42,832 bases of DNA from Bacilli bacterium (GCA_017502465.1 JAFVUY010000166.1:1-42832), one strand, 5' to 3'. Shown: positions 7,976 through 17,546, numbered from the stretch's first letter. Numbers and translations are program-made. The notes: generated by a model not told the origin, from the sequence alone.

Positions 7976-9727
7976 TTAATTATTTAATTTATTTTTCAAA
8001 GCTCTTGCAACTTCACTAGGAATATATTGTTCCAACTCTTCAATAGTAGCTTCTTTTAAAGTATTAATATCAGGGAAAGATTTTTCTAAAATCTCTCTCC
8101 TTCTTTTTCCTAAACCTTTAATTCCATCAAAAATCGATGACGTCATAGCCTTTTTCCTAAGTGATTTGTGGAACGAAATAGCAAATCTATGAACCTCATC
8201 TTGCATTCTAGCGAGCATAAAGAAAATATTGTTATTTTGAAAATCATAGATTTTTTCATCCACACCCATTAATCCTTTTGTTTGGTGTTTATCATTTTTA
8301 AATAAACCAAAAACAGGAATATTAAGATTTAAATCTTTAATAGTTTTATCCGCAGTTTGGATTTGTCTTAAACCACCGTCAACCAAAATTAAATCAGGTA
8401 GTTTTCTTTCTTCTTTGATTAATCTGGAATAGTGTCTTGATATTACTTCTTTCATAGAAAGAAGGTCGTCTCTTTTTTCTTCGTGTTCAATATGAAACTT
8501 TCTATACAATTTTTTAGCAGGTTCTCCATTAATAAACGCTACCATCGCTCCTACAGATGAACTTCCTTGTAAATGTGAGTTATCAAAAAGTTCAATATGA
8601 AAAGGGGTATTTATGCCTAAAGTGTCACCGATCTCAGTAAGCATTTCGAGCTTATCATCATCCAATCTCGCACTCATAAAATATTCATCAAGCGCATTAT
8701 TCGCATTAGTGGAGCAATTTAAAACAAGCTCATAAAATTTCCCTGTCTTAGCTTCTGATATATTGCATGATAAAAATGGTTCGATGTTTTCGATAACTTT
8801 AGAAGAATTAATGATAATTTCTTTTGGTAATGGCGATTTTTGATAAAATTGTAAAATTAGATCAGATATTTGTTCTTCCAAATCTCCAAAAGCATCAACG
8901 ACGAAAGTTTTTTTACCTAAAAGGATTCCGCTTCTATAAATAAGAACCGCTAATGAAATGTACGCTTCGCGAGATGTAAAAGCAAAAATATCCCTATCTT
9001 TTTTATCTTTTATTTCGACGTTTTGAGAATCGTTAATGTGTTTAATAGCGGTTAATATCTTCTTGTATTCTAATGCAGTCTCAAAATCTTCGTTTTCAGA
9101 AGCTTTAATCATCTTTTCTTTAATATTTTGTTGAACCTCTAAATTATCACCTTTTAAAAAATCTTTGATTTTTGATGATAAGTCACTAAGAAGCGATTCA
9201 GGAACTTCTTTTATACACGGAGCCAAACAATTGCCTATATGGTAATACAAACATGGACTGGATGGTATTTTATTGCATTTTCTAAGTGGAAAAATTTTGT
9301 TTAGTAAATTAATAGTTTCATATGCAGCACCAGAATTTGGAAATGGACCAAAATAATCGAATTTCTTATCAAAATCATTTCTTTTGATTGTTAAAAATGG
9401 ATCTTTTCCTTTTCTTAAAGCAATATATGGGTAATGCTTATCATCTTTTAACAAAATATTAAACCTCGGATAATGTTCTTGAATGAGATTCATCTCTAAG
9501 ACCAAAGCTTCTTTTTCATTAGAAGTGATAATAGTTTCAAAATAATCAACGCTTTGGACCATTTTAAAGACCTTTCCACTTTGTGGACGTAAAAAATATT
9601 GAGATACTCTTTTTTGGAGGTCCTTAGCCTTTCCTACGTAAATAATCTTCCCGTCTTTATCGTGCATCAAATAAACACCAGGCAGATGTTTTAAATTATT
9701 AATCAATTGTTTAAGTTTCTCAGTCAT
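7976..9727 (-). CDS. uvrC: UvrABC excinuclease subunit C
   Basis: Nuclease subunit of nucleotide excision repair, which makes both incisions around a lesion. The 583 residues show the GIY-YIG domain (GVYLMHDKDGKIIYVGKAKD, about 17-36), a cysteine-containing linker, a UVR domain near 200-235 for UvrB contact, an RNase H-like 5'-incision domain with LILVDGG, and C-terminal helix-hairpin-helix motifs (IFDGIKGLGKRRREILE). Its ATG overlaps the end of mutS2 by 8 nt (ATGACTGA), so the two are translationally coupled. Downstream is the separate tRNA-Arg unit. Length is normal and no key residue is visibly lost. Confidence 0.97.
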   Translation of the reverse strand: MTEKLKQLINNLKHLPGVYLMHDKDGKIIYVGKAKDLQKRVSQYFLRPQSGKVFKMVQSVDYFETIITSNEKEALVLEMNLIQEHYPRFNILLKDDKHYPYIALRKGKDPFLTIKRNDFDKKFDYFGPFPNSGAAYETINLLNKIFPLRKCNKIPSSPCLYYHIGNCLAPCIKEVPESLLSDLSSKIKDFLKGDNLEVQQNIKEKMIKASENEDFETALEYKKILTAIKHINDSQNVEIKDKKDRDIFAFTSREAYISLAVLIYRSGILLGKKTFVVDAFGDLEEQISDLILQFYQKSPLPKEIIINSSKVIENIEPFLSCNISEAKTGKFYELVLNCSTNANNALDEYFMSARLDDDKLEMLTEIGDTLGINTPFHIELFDNSHLQGSSSVGAMVAFINGEPAKKLYRKFHIEHEEKRDDLLSMKEVISRHYSRLIKEERKLPDLILVDGGLRQIQTADKTIKDLNLNIPVFGLFKNDKHQTKGLMGVDEKIYDFQNNNIFFMLARMQDEVHRFAISFHKSLRKKAMTSSIFDGIKGLGKRRREILEKSFPDINTLKEATIEELEQYIPSEVARALKNKLNN

Positions 9728-12023
9728 TGAAAATAACTACAGTAGCGCCACCGCCACCTTCGTATTCCCCTCCTGGTCTAAATTTCAAATCTTTTTGTTT
9801 CTTTAAATAATCTCTAATCGCATTTCTTAGAGCCCCAGAACCAAAGCCATGGATTATTCTTACTTGTTTCATGTTTTTGATTCTACAAGAATCTAAATAT
9901 TTAGAAACAGAATATAAGGCTTCTTCGACAGTTTGGCCAATAACATTTAGTTCTAACGAAATTTTAGTGTTTATAGAGGCTTCATAATCATGTGTTGGTT
10001 TAATTTTTGTAGCTTTAGGCTTTGCTTCTTTTTTAAGTTTAGAAATTTCTACATCAAAAGCCATTCCGCTATCACTTTGAACATGAGCTTTACTTCCTTT
10101 AATTCTATCAACGCGTCCGTAAATTGATAAGGAAGGTATACTAACATAATCTCCTATGGAGATTTCATCTTCATAGTCTTCGATTATTTCTTCTTCTTCA
10201 AGTTCTTCGATTTTCTTTTTGATTTCAATGATTTCGTGGAGCTTGATATCTGGGTTTTTCATTTGAGAAATATAGTAATCAATTTCTTCTTTGACCTTTT
10301 TAATAATCGATTCTTTTTCTTCTTTGACGTCTTCTAAAAGTTTTTCTCTTCTATTTTCTAAGTTTTGTTCATTTGATTCTAAACGTTTTTGAAGTTTCGC
10401 AAGTTCTACTTCTTTGTCTTTTAATTGTTTATCTAATTTTGCAAGTCTAGCGCTTTCCGCGCTTAAAACATCCATTAATTCAGATGATTGGGAAGCGTCA
10501 TGTTCTTGAACATATGCCTTCGCACTTTCAACAACTTCGACTGGTATTCCATATCTGGTTGCAACATCTAAAGCATAGCTTTTTCCGGGACTTCCCTGAA
10601 CAAATCTATAAGTTGGAAGCAAATTCTTTTCATCAAAAATCATGCATGCGTTATCAATTGTTTTGCTAACATATGCATATTCTTTAAGCGCCCCAAAGTG
10701 AGATGAAATAAAAGCGAAAGTATGTTTCTTTTCAAGATATTTAATAATAGCTAAAGCTAAAGCCTCACCTTCTTTTGGATCTGTTCCGGTTCCTAGTTCA
10801 TCTACTAAAACCAAATCTTTTCCACCTGCAAGTGTAATAATTTCACTTATTTGACTCATGTGAGCGGAGAATGTGGAAAGATTATCGCTAAGAGATTGGT
10901 TATCACCAATATCGACAAAAATGTTTTTGAAAAATCCTAGTTCAGCTTGTTCACAAGGCACCATTAAACCGCTTTGATTCATTAAAACAGTAATACCAAC
11001 AGTCTTTAAAGAAACGGTTTTACCACCTGCGTTAGGACCAGAAATAATAACAATTCTTTTATCTTCAGTGAGTTTAAATGAATTGGAAACGACTTTATTT
11101 TTATCGATTAAAGGGTGCTTAGCGTTTTTTATATCTAAGCATGGTTCCTTTGTTAATATAGCAATTTCATGACCATTAGAATTACCATATATAGCTTTCG
11201 CGCTCAAGAAATCTAATTCGCCGATAATTTGATTGTTTTGTATAATTTCTTCTTCTTGAAGAAGACATAAATTAGTTAAACCTTTTAAAAGTTTGCGAAT
11301 TTCTTCATTTTCTTGAACTTTCAAGGATGTTAGTTCGTTGTTAATTTGGACAACTTCAATAGGTTCTATAAAAGTTGTATTGCCAGAATCAGAGACATCA
11401 TAAACAATACCAGCAACTTTATTTTTATATACACTTTTAACAGGCAACACGAAGTGGCCTTCTCTAATCGTTATTGTGTTATCACTTAAATATGAGGTAA
11501 AACCAACTGAAAGTGTCGCTATTTTATCTTGTAGTTGTTGCTCAACTTTTCTAATTTTTGTTCTTATTTGGAAAAGGGTTGGTGAAGCTTTGTCATAAAT
11601 CCCTTGAGCGGAGTTAATAACTCTATGAATCTCTTTCTCCAAAGAACTCAAATCATTAAAAGTAGAGATTTTCTTTTCTATTCTTGGATATAATGCTGAT
11701 ATTTTTGAAATAAATTTTGCTAAAGATAAAGATGTTAAAACATCTTCTGCAACCATATCCAAATCTCTTGGGGTTAATATTAAAGTTTTTTTAGCGTCCT
11801 CAATAATTCTAATCGCGTTTAATGAAGGATTAATTGGTAGTGGTCCATATCTTTGAATGATAGAACTTATTTCTTTTAAATCTTCTAAAGAATTATTTAC
11901 AGCATTAAAATCATCCATCATTTTTAATTGTTGGATTAATTGAACACCCACTTCTGTTTTAGCGTGTTCTAATAAATATTCTTGGATTTTACTAAATTCA
12001 AATGTTTCGTAAATGTTTTGCAT
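9720..12023 (-). CDS. mutS2: Endonuclease MutS2 with Smr domain
   Basis: MutS-family ATPase without the mismatch-recognition domain. In the family it binds branched DNA or collided ribosomes. 767 residues: core and lever helices, ATPase with Walker A GPNAGGKT at about 329-336 and Walker B LVLVDELGTGTDP, a long coiled coil (about 510-620), a KOW-like segment, and a C-terminal Smr domain with LNVIG and the HGFGSGAL catalytic loop. The start follows no Shine-Dalgarno. Instead an extended -10 (TGCTATCAT) ends only 6 nt before the ATG, implying a leaderless message. It is coupled to uvrC by an 8-nt overlap and is divergent from rnhC. Confidence 0.97.
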   Translation of the reverse strand: MQNIYETFEFSKIQEYLLEHAKTEVGVQLIQQLKMMDDFNAVNNSLEDLKEISSIIQRYGPLPINPSLNAIRIIEDAKKTLILTPRDLDMVAEDVLTSLSLAKFISKISALYPRIEKKISTFNDLSSLEKEIHRVINSAQGIYDKASPTLFQIRTKIRKVEQQLQDKIATLSVGFTSYLSDNTITIREGHFVLPVKSVYKNKVAGIVYDVSDSGNTTFIEPIEVVQINNELTSLKVQENEEIRKLLKGLTNLCLLQEEEIIQNNQIIGELDFLSAKAIYGNSNGHEIAILTKEPCLDIKNAKHPLIDKNKVVSNSFKLTEDKRIVIISGPNAGGKTVSLKTVGITVLMNQSGLMVPCEQAELGFFKNIFVDIGDNQSLSDNLSTFSAHMSQISEIITLAGGKDLVLVDELGTGTDPKEGEALALAIIKYLEKKHTFAFISSHFGALKEYAYVSKTIDNACMIFDEKNLLPTYRFVQGSPGKSYALDVATRYGIPVEVVESAKAYVQEHDASQSSELMDVLSAESARLAKLDKQLKDKEVELAKLQKRLESNEQNLENRREKLLEDVKEEKESIIKKVKEEIDYYISQMKNPDIKLHEIIEIKKKIEELEEEEIIEDYEDEISIGDYVSIPSLSIYGRVDRIKGSKAHVQSDSGMAFDVEISKLKKEAKPKATKIKPTHDYEASINTKISLELNVIGQTVEEALYSVSKYLDSCRIKNMKQVRIIHGFGSGALRNAIRDYLKKQKDLKFRPGGEYEGGGGATVVIFND

Positions 12024-12029
12024 ATAAAT

Positions 12030-12038
12030 ATGATAGCA
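12030..12038 (-). promoter_or_regulatory. Extended -10 of mutS2-uvrC (leaderless)
   Basis: TG-C-TATCAT on the minus strand (hexamer 12030-12035), with only 6 nt between it and the ATG at 12023. There is no good -35. A normal start site 6-7 nt past the -10 would fall on the start codon itself. Confidence 0.55.
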
Positions 12039-12069
12039 TTAAAAAAGAATAAATAACTATTCGTTTTTA

Positions 12070-12078
12070 TGCTAATAT
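12070..12078 (+). promoter_or_regulatory. Extended -10 of rnhC (leaderless)
   Basis: TG-C-TAATAT (hexamer 12073-12078), 7 nt before the rnhC ATG. There is no clear -35 and no Shine-Dalgarno. It mirrors the mutS2 element within the same 62-bp divergent intergenic space. Confidence 0.55.
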
Positions 12079-12085
12079 AAAATCA

Positions 12086-12991
12086 ATGAACAACCCAAAC
12101 GTTACTATCAAGCTTAATGAAACCCTTTTAGAAGAATTTGTTCGCCATTACAAAGATTATCAAATCGATAATAGTGGCGAATACATTGTTTTCTTTGCTA
12201 AAAAGGAGGGGACAACAATAACTGTTTATGAATCCAAAAGAGGATTCACAGCTTTTTTTGTCGGTCCAAAAGCTTTAGATGAAGCAAAAAATTGGGATGA
12301 AACAGCTTCATTAAACATTTTAAAGATCAAACAAAAATCTGAATGGCTATGCATAAATGATCAAATCGGTTCCGATGAAGTCGGGGTTGGTGATTTCTTT
12401 TTACCAATGATTGTAGTTGGGGCATATATAAAAAAGGAAGATATAGAATATCTTAAAGATTGCGGAATTAACGATTCCAAAAAAATTAAAGACGAAGATA
12501 TATTAGAAATTGTTCCTAAAATCATCAATCGCGTCAATATATCCAAATTAACCTTAACTAACGAAAAATATAACCAAATGGTGGTGTCTAAAGAGAATAT
12601 TAATACCTTAAAAGCAAAAATGCATAACCAAGTATTAAAGAATCTTGCTAAGACATTCGAAACAAAAAATATCTTCATTGACCAATTCGTGAAAGAAGAA
12701 ACATATTATAAATATTTAGTAAATGACACCCCATTAACTGGTATCACTTTTAAAACTAAAGGTGAATCTTATTATCCATCCATCGCTGTTGCAAGCATGG
12801 TTGCCAGATATTGTTTCTTAAAAGAAAAGGAAAAACTTGAAAGAAAATATGGTTTAGTTATTCCTTCTGGAGCAGGCAAAAAGGTAAACGAATTCGCTGT
12901 TAACTTTATCAAGAAATTTGGACTTGAAGAATTCGAAAAAAATGTAAAGAAAAACTTCGCCAATTACGACGAAGTTATCAATAAATTATAA
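12086..12991 (+). CDS. rnhC: Ribonuclease HIII
   Basis: Removes RNA from RNA-DNA hybrids such as R-loops. 301 residues: an N-terminal TBP-like substrate-binding domain (about 1-85) typical of RNase HIII and absent from RNase HII, then the catalytic domain opening with DQIGSDEVGVGDFF (Asp and Glu metal ligands). Later conserved segments include KAKMHNQ and SYYPSIAVASMVARYCFL. The start is ATG without a ribosome-binding site behind an extended -10. The last 6 nt overlap the 3' end of the convergent rluD-type gene, leaving no room for a separate terminator. Confidence 0.95.
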   Translation: MNNPNVTIKLNETLLEEFVRHYKDYQIDNSGEYIVFFAKKEGTTITVYESKRGFTAFFVGPKALDEAKNWDETASLNILKIKQKSEWLCINDQIGSDEVGVGDFFLPMIVVGAYIKKEDIEYLKDCGINDSKKIKDEDILEIVPKIINRVNISKLTLTNEKYNQMVVSKENINTLKAKMHNQVLKNLAKTFETKNIFIDQFVKEETYYKYLVNDTPLTGITFKTKGESYYPSIAVASMVARYCFLKEKEKLERKYGLVIPSGAGKKVNEFAVNFIKKFGLEEFEKNVKKNFANYDEVINKL

Positions 12992-13888
12992 TTTTTCAAT
13001 TATTTCTTTGAAATAATCAGGTAACTCAATTTCAAAGGTCATAAGTTCTTTGCTTCTTGGATGAATCAAACTCAATTTATAAGCGGTCAACAATTGACCG
13101 TTTTTATATACTTTATTTGATCTAGTTCCATATACCGTATCACCTTCAATTGGGTGACCAATATAAGCCATATGAACTCTAATTTGGTGAGTTCTTCCAG
13201 TTGAAAGTTTGCATTGGATAAGTGTGTGATTAGCAAACCTTTGAATAACTTTAAAGTAAGTAAGAGAATATTTACCATTCTCTTTATCAACCGCCATTTT
13301 CTTTCTATCAAATTTGCTTCTAGCAATAGGCATATTGATTTCACCACTATTTTCTTTGATTAAGCCCTTGACCAAAGCGTAGTATTCTCTATTCATTGTG
13401 TGATCTTTAAGTTGTTCTGCCAAAAAATTGTGAGCTTCATCATTTTTTGCTACGCAAATAAGACCACTTGTGTCTTTATCTATACGATGGACAATACCTG
13501 GTCTAATCACGCCATTAATACCGCTTAAATCATCACAGTGATGCATGATAGCGTTAACTAACGTTCCTTCCCAATGGCCGTTAGCAGGATGAACGACCAT
13601 CCCTTGCGGCTTATTGATGATAAGAATGTCTGAATCTTCATAAACAATATCAAGAGGAATGTCTTCCTTTTTAATAACCAATTCTTTGGTTTCTAATTCT
13701 TCAACAACCAAAACATCACCGGTTCTAACTTTATAGGAAGATTTTTCATTTTTCCCATTAACAAAAACCAAGGAATCATCGATCATTTTTGTCGCAGTAG
13801 TTCTTGAAATTCCTTCTAATAAAATTGTTAGAACTTTATCTAGTCTAAAACCATTTAATTCTTCTGATATTGTAAATTCTTTTTTCAT
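12986..13888 (-). CDS. rluD: RluA/RluD-family pseudouridine synthase
   Basis: Converts uridines of 23S rRNA to pseudouridine. The 300 residues hold an S4 RNA-binding domain (about 14-70) and a catalytic domain with HRIDKDTSGL, the nucleophile being Asp137, and a later CKLSTGRTHQIRVHMAYIGH segment. The match to the RluD/YlyB type is good, but the exact target uridines cannot be read from sequence. It lies 47 nt downstream of lspA, the same neighbour as in Bacillus (lspA-ylyB). The gap has no Shine-Dalgarno but holds a 7-bp hairpin 2 nt before the ATG. Its 3' end overlaps rnhC by 6 nt. Confidence 0.92.
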   Translation of the reverse strand: MKKEFTISEELNGFRLDKVLTILLEGISRTTATKMIDDSLVFVNGKNEKSSYKVRTGDVLVVEELETKELVIKKEDIPLDIVYEDSDILIINKPQGMVVHPANGHWEGTLVNAIMHHCDDLSGINGVIRPGIVHRIDKDTSGLICVAKNDEAHNFLAEQLKDHTMNREYYALVKGLIKENSGEINMPIARSKFDRKKMAVDKENGKYSLTYFKVIQRFANHTLIQCKLSTGRTHQIRVHMAYIGHPIEGDTVYGTRSNKVYKNGQLLTAYKLSLIHPRSKELMTFEIELPDYFKEIIEKL

Positions 13889-13890
13889 AT

Positions 13891-13907
13891 TAAATACTAT
13901 GTATTTA
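13891..13907 (-). other. Hairpin directly upstream of the rluD-type start codon
   Basis: Perfect inverted repeat TAAATAC-ATA-GTATTTA on the minus strand, ending 2 nt before the ATG. No Shine-Dalgarno is present in the 47-nt gap. It is AT-only apart from one G-C pair, so its stability is low. Confidence 0.5.
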
Positions 13908-13935
13908 TAATTACTAAATAAATACTATTTTATTA

Positions 13936-14580
13936 CTAATCGTCTTTCTTTTCAGTTTCGTAATTTTCGATTATTTGCTCATCTTTAGAAACCATTTTTT
14001 CGGTAGTTTTTGGCGCGGTTTCTTTCTTATTTTTAATTTCTTTAAATTCCAAAACAAGTAAATAAATAATCAATAATCCTGTGCCAATAACTAAGCAGCT
14101 ATCAGCGACATTAAATCGTGGAAAATCATAACTTCCGAATGTGAAACCAATGAAGTCAACAACTCCATTTGTGGTTGTTCCAAGATATGAAGCACTATAA
14201 AAAGCTCTATCGATTAAATTTCCTAAGCAGCCAGATATCATGAGCATCAAAGCAGCTTTAACTAATTTATTGTTCTTTTTATAGTTAACAACGTATATTG
14301 GGATAAGAATACATGCACCGATAATAGAAATAACTACGAACATCACTCTATTTAAAACTGGGTTTTCTCTAAAATCGATGCCGAATGCCATTCCATCATT
14401 AACAACATAATTAATAGATAAGAAATTTGGTATCAACCAAATGTTTTCACCTTCTGTCATATTATTTAAAACGATTTGTTTAGAAACAAAATCAATAATT
14501 AAAAGTAAAACAGCAAGCCAAACAAAACTGTTGAACACATTCCAAAATATCTTTGATATTTTTTCTTTGTTAAAGTTCAT
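13936..14580 (-). CDS. lspA: Lipoprotein signal peptidase II with a charged C-terminal tail
   Basis: Membrane aspartyl peptidase that cleaves prolipoproteins at the lipobox. 214 residues with about four membrane spans (near 18-38, 78-98, 105-120, 160-178). The catalytic aspartates are Asp124 (GNLIDR) and Asp160 (FNVADS). B. subtilis LspA has about 154 residues; this one adds a short N-terminal helix and a tail of about 35 Lys/Glu-rich residues after the last span. The ATG comes 1 nt after the ileS stop codon, and the ribosome-binding site (GGAG) lies inside the end of ileS, so translation is coupled. The lipoprotein at 5639-7654 is a likely substrate. Confidence 0.95.
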   Translation of the reverse strand: MNFNKEKISKIFWNVFNSFVWLAVLLLIIDFVSKQIVLNNMTEGENIWLIPNFLSINYVVNDGMAFGIDFRENPVLNRVMFVVISIIGACILIPIYVVNYKKNNKLVKAALMLMISGCLGNLIDRAFYSASYLGTTTNGVVDFIGFTFGSYDFPRFNVADSCLVIGTGLLIIYLLVLEFKEIKNKKETAPKTTEKMVSKDEQIIENYETEKKDD

Positions 14581-14581
14581 A

Positions 14582-17314
14582 TTATTCTCCTACAACTTTC
14601 TTACATCTTGGACATAAATGGGAACCATCTTCTAATGTCACAGGATCGTTTGTATAATTCCAACAACGATCGCAGCGAACACCACTATGAGCGTCAACTA
14701 AGACTTTAACGCCTTCAACTTCCTCGACTTCTAATCCATTTACAAATTCAATTTCTGAAACAACGAATAATTTTGCAATTGCGTCTTTATCCATGTTAGA
14801 GAAAACTTCTTCGTAATCTTTATTCAATAACTCAACTTTTACATAAGCATCTTGAGAAGAACGAATTGTTCCTGCGTTTTTAGCGATTTCTAGAGCTTTT
14901 TGGACAGAGGCTTTAACTTTGTTAAACTTCTTATAATTTTCAAGTGTAGAGCCGCTATAATTGCTAGATTTTTCTGGGAAATCTAAATATTGGACGTTTT
15001 CTTTTCTTTCGCCAGGAAGATTCTTATTGAATTCGTCCATTGTAAATGGAAGAATTGGATTTAATAATCTCAATAATGTTTCACCTAAATGATATAAAAC
15101 AGTTTGAACTTGTAATCTACGTTTGCCTGTTTTTTCATCGCAGTAAAGAACATCTTTAGAAATATTTAAATAGAAAGCACTTAAGTCTGTAGACATAAAT
15201 GTCATAAGGCAAGTAATGACATTAGAGAAATCATAATTATCATATGCATCGATACAATAATTAGCCACATCCTCTAATTTCGCTAAAATCCATTCATCTT
15301 CTTTTGAAAATTCTTTTTGAATGTTATTAAGATCAAAACCTACCAAATTCCAGGAAATGAATTTAAGCGTGTTTCTAATTTTACGATATTGTTCTGAAAC
15401 TTGTTGGACAATTCCTTCGGAAATACGAACGTCTTGTTGATAATCAACTGTGGCGGTCCATAAACGTAAAATATCAGCGCCAAAGACATTTGCAATCTTG
15501 CTTGGATCGATACCGTTTCCTTTTGATTTGGACATTTTGTCCCAGTTTTCGTCTACGACGAAACCATGTGTGACAACACTCTTATATGGAGCTTCTCCAT
15601 AAGCCGCTAATGAAACAATCAAAGATGAGTTGAACCATCCACGATATTGGTCACTACCTTCTAAATATAAATCTGAAGGATATTTAATACCTCTTTCGAT
15701 CAATGTCCCTGCAAAGGAACTACCTGAATCAAACCAAACATCCATAATGTCGTTTTCTTTTGTGAAAATTCCATTTGGAGAGTGTTCGTTTTTATATCCT
15801 TCAGGAAGTAAATCAATTGCTTCTTTTTCATACCAAACATTAGAACCATGTTCGCGAACCAATTCGATGACATGATTAAAAACTTCTTCTTCAATGATTG
15901 GCGTTCCATCTTCAGCGTAGAAAATTGGAATTGGTACACCCCAAGCTCTTTGACGGGAAATACACCAATCAGTTCTATCTTTAATCATATTAACCATTCT
16001 GGTTTCGCCCCAGGCTGGATACCATTTTGTTTCATGAATTTTTTCTAACAATTGTTCTCTGATTGGTTCAATTGAACAAAACCATTGATTTGTCGCACGG
16101 AAAATTAATGGTTTTCCTGTTCTCCAGTCATGTGGATAACTGTGAGTAAAGACACTGTGTTTTAATAAGGAATTATTTTCTTTTAAGATTTCTAAAACAA
16201 CCGCATTTGCGTCTTCATAGAATAAACCTTTTAAGCGTTCTCCAGTTTCTTCGCTTAAGAAGCCTTTGGAATCAACAGGGCAATATGGCTTAATGCCATA
16301 TTTTTGACAAACGACATAGTCTTCAGCCCCAAAACCAGGAGCAGTGTGAACTAAACCTGTACCAGCTTCGTTTGTGACGTGTTCACCAACCAAAATTCTT
16401 GATTCTCTTTCATAGAATGGGTGTGAACAAAGGATATTTTCAAGTTCAATACCTTTTAATGTTTTAATTAATTCGACATTTTCAAAAGATAATTCTTCAA
16501 TTAATCTTTCTTCAAATTCTTTTAAGAAAACAAAATTACCTTTGTTTGTTTTGTATAAACCATATTCAAAATCAGGATGTACTGAAATCGCCAAGTTACC
16601 TGGAAGTGTCCATGGAGTTGTTGTCCAAATAATAACACTTGTGTCATTATCTAAAACACCTTTACCATCCAAAACTTTAAAGGCAACATAGATAGAATGA
16701 GATTTAACATCTGCATACTCAATTTCAGCTTCTGCTAAAGCAGATTCGCTACTTGGAGACCAGTGAACTGGTTTTAATCCTTTATAAATTAAGCCTTTAA
16801 GAGCCATTTTAGCGAAGACTTCAATTTGTCTTGCTTCGTATTCTTTATTAAGGGTTAAATATGGATTATCAAAATCACCAATAACACCCAAACGTCTAAT
16901 TTGTTCTCTTTGGTTATCAACTTGTTTTCTAGCATATGCTTCGCATATTTTTCTAAATTCAACAATTGGGGTTGTTTTTCTATTAACACCAGATTTTGTG
17001 ACCATGTTTTCAATTGGGAGTCCATGGGTATCCCAACCAAAAATGAATGGAGTTTTATAACCCATCATATTTTTAGATCTAATGGTGATATCTTTTAATA
17101 TTCTATTAAGCATATGACCACAGTGCATATTACCATTTGCATATGGTGGGCCATCGTGAAGAACAAATTCTTTTGCGTCCTTTCTATTGTTAAGCATTTG
17201 TTGATAAACATCTTGAGTTTTCCATGTTTCAACAAGAACAGGTTCTTTTTGTGCTAATCCACCTCTCATTTCGAAGTTGGATTTAGTCATAATAAGGGTG
17301 TTTTTGAAATCCAT
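14582..17314 (-). CDS. ileS: Isoleucyl-tRNA synthetase
   Basis: Class I synthetase that charges tRNA-Ile. The 910 residues show HCGH (HIGH signature, 64-67), GWDTHGLP near 93, the CP1 editing domain with TTTPWTLPGN (about 231-240), KMSKS at 593-597, and a C-terminal zinc site formed by CDRC and CPRC. I chose the ATG at 17314 because GGAGG lies 9 nt upstream; an in-frame ATG ten codons earlier would fall inside the T-box terminator run. A complete T-box leader controls it, so expression should rise when uncharged tRNA-Ile accumulates. lspA follows after 1 nt and shares this control. Confidence 0.98.
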   Translation of the reverse strand: MDFKNTLIMTKSNFEMRGGLAQKEPVLVETWKTQDVYQQMLNNRKDAKEFVLHDGPPYANGNMHCGHMLNRILKDITIRSKNMMGYKTPFIFGWDTHGLPIENMVTKSGVNRKTTPIVEFRKICEAYARKQVDNQREQIRRLGVIGDFDNPYLTLNKEYEARQIEVFAKMALKGLIYKGLKPVHWSPSSESALAEAEIEYADVKSHSIYVAFKVLDGKGVLDNDTSVIIWTTTPWTLPGNLAISVHPDFEYGLYKTNKGNFVFLKEFEERLIEELSFENVELIKTLKGIELENILCSHPFYERESRILVGEHVTNEAGTGLVHTAPGFGAEDYVVCQKYGIKPYCPVDSKGFLSEETGERLKGLFYEDANAVVLEILKENNSLLKHSVFTHSYPHDWRTGKPLIFRATNQWFCSIEPIREQLLEKIHETKWYPAWGETRMVNMIKDRTDWCISRQRAWGVPIPIFYAEDGTPIIEEEVFNHVIELVREHGSNVWYEKEAIDLLPEGYKNEHSPNGIFTKENDIMDVWFDSGSSFAGTLIERGIKYPSDLYLEGSDQYRGWFNSSLIVSLAAYGEAPYKSVVTHGFVVDENWDKMSKSKGNGIDPSKIANVFGADILRLWTATVDYQQDVRISEGIVQQVSEQYRKIRNTLKFISWNLVGFDLNNIQKEFSKEDEWILAKLEDVANYCIDAYDNYDFSNVITCLMTFMSTDLSAFYLNISKDVLYCDEKTGKRRLQVQTVLYHLGETLLRLLNPILPFTMDEFNKNLPGERKENVQYLDFPEKSSNYSGSTLENYKKFNKVKASVQKALEIAKNAGTIRSSQDAYVKVELLNKDYEEVFSNMDKDAIAKLFVVSEIEFVNGLEVEEVEGVKVLVDAHSGVRCDRCWNYTNDPVTLEDGSHLCPRCKKVVGE

Positions 17315-17328
17315 ATATAAATTCCTCC

Positions 17329-17357
17329 AAAAAATAAAAAGCATCCTCTAAGGACGC
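17329..17357 (-). terminator. T-box-controlled terminator before ileS
   Basis: Minus strand: stem GCGTCCT/AGGATGC around a TAG loop, followed by TTTTTATTTTTT. Its 5' arm bases CCTTAG also pair with CTAAGG at the T-box, giving the competing antiterminator. Confidence 0.9.
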
Positions 17358-17540
17358 TTTGTTAGCGCGGTACCACCTTAGTTCTAGATAAATCTAGCGC
17401 TTAATTGCCTAATTACGTTTAGGAATACGGACAACTTACTATTGGTTCAGAAGTCTAAGATTGAGGGATACCTTATTTGGACGTGCTATTAACCTCTCAC
17501 CATCGTTAATTCGCTTTGAGTCGTTTCCAATAAGACTTGT
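17341..17540 (-). promoter_or_regulatory. T-box riboswitch leader (tRNA-Ile sensing)
   Basis: Transcribed leader of about 200 nt. Stem I carries AGAG-type bulge sequence (GGTGAGAGG). The probable specifier triplet ATC (17467-17469) sits in the 3' side of stem I. The T-box core AAGGTGGTACCGCG is at 17366-17379, just before the terminator/antiterminator. An ATC specifier matches the downstream isoleucyl-tRNA synthetase. The exact secondary structure was drawn by eye. Confidence 0.92.
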
Positions 17541-17546
17541 CTCAAA

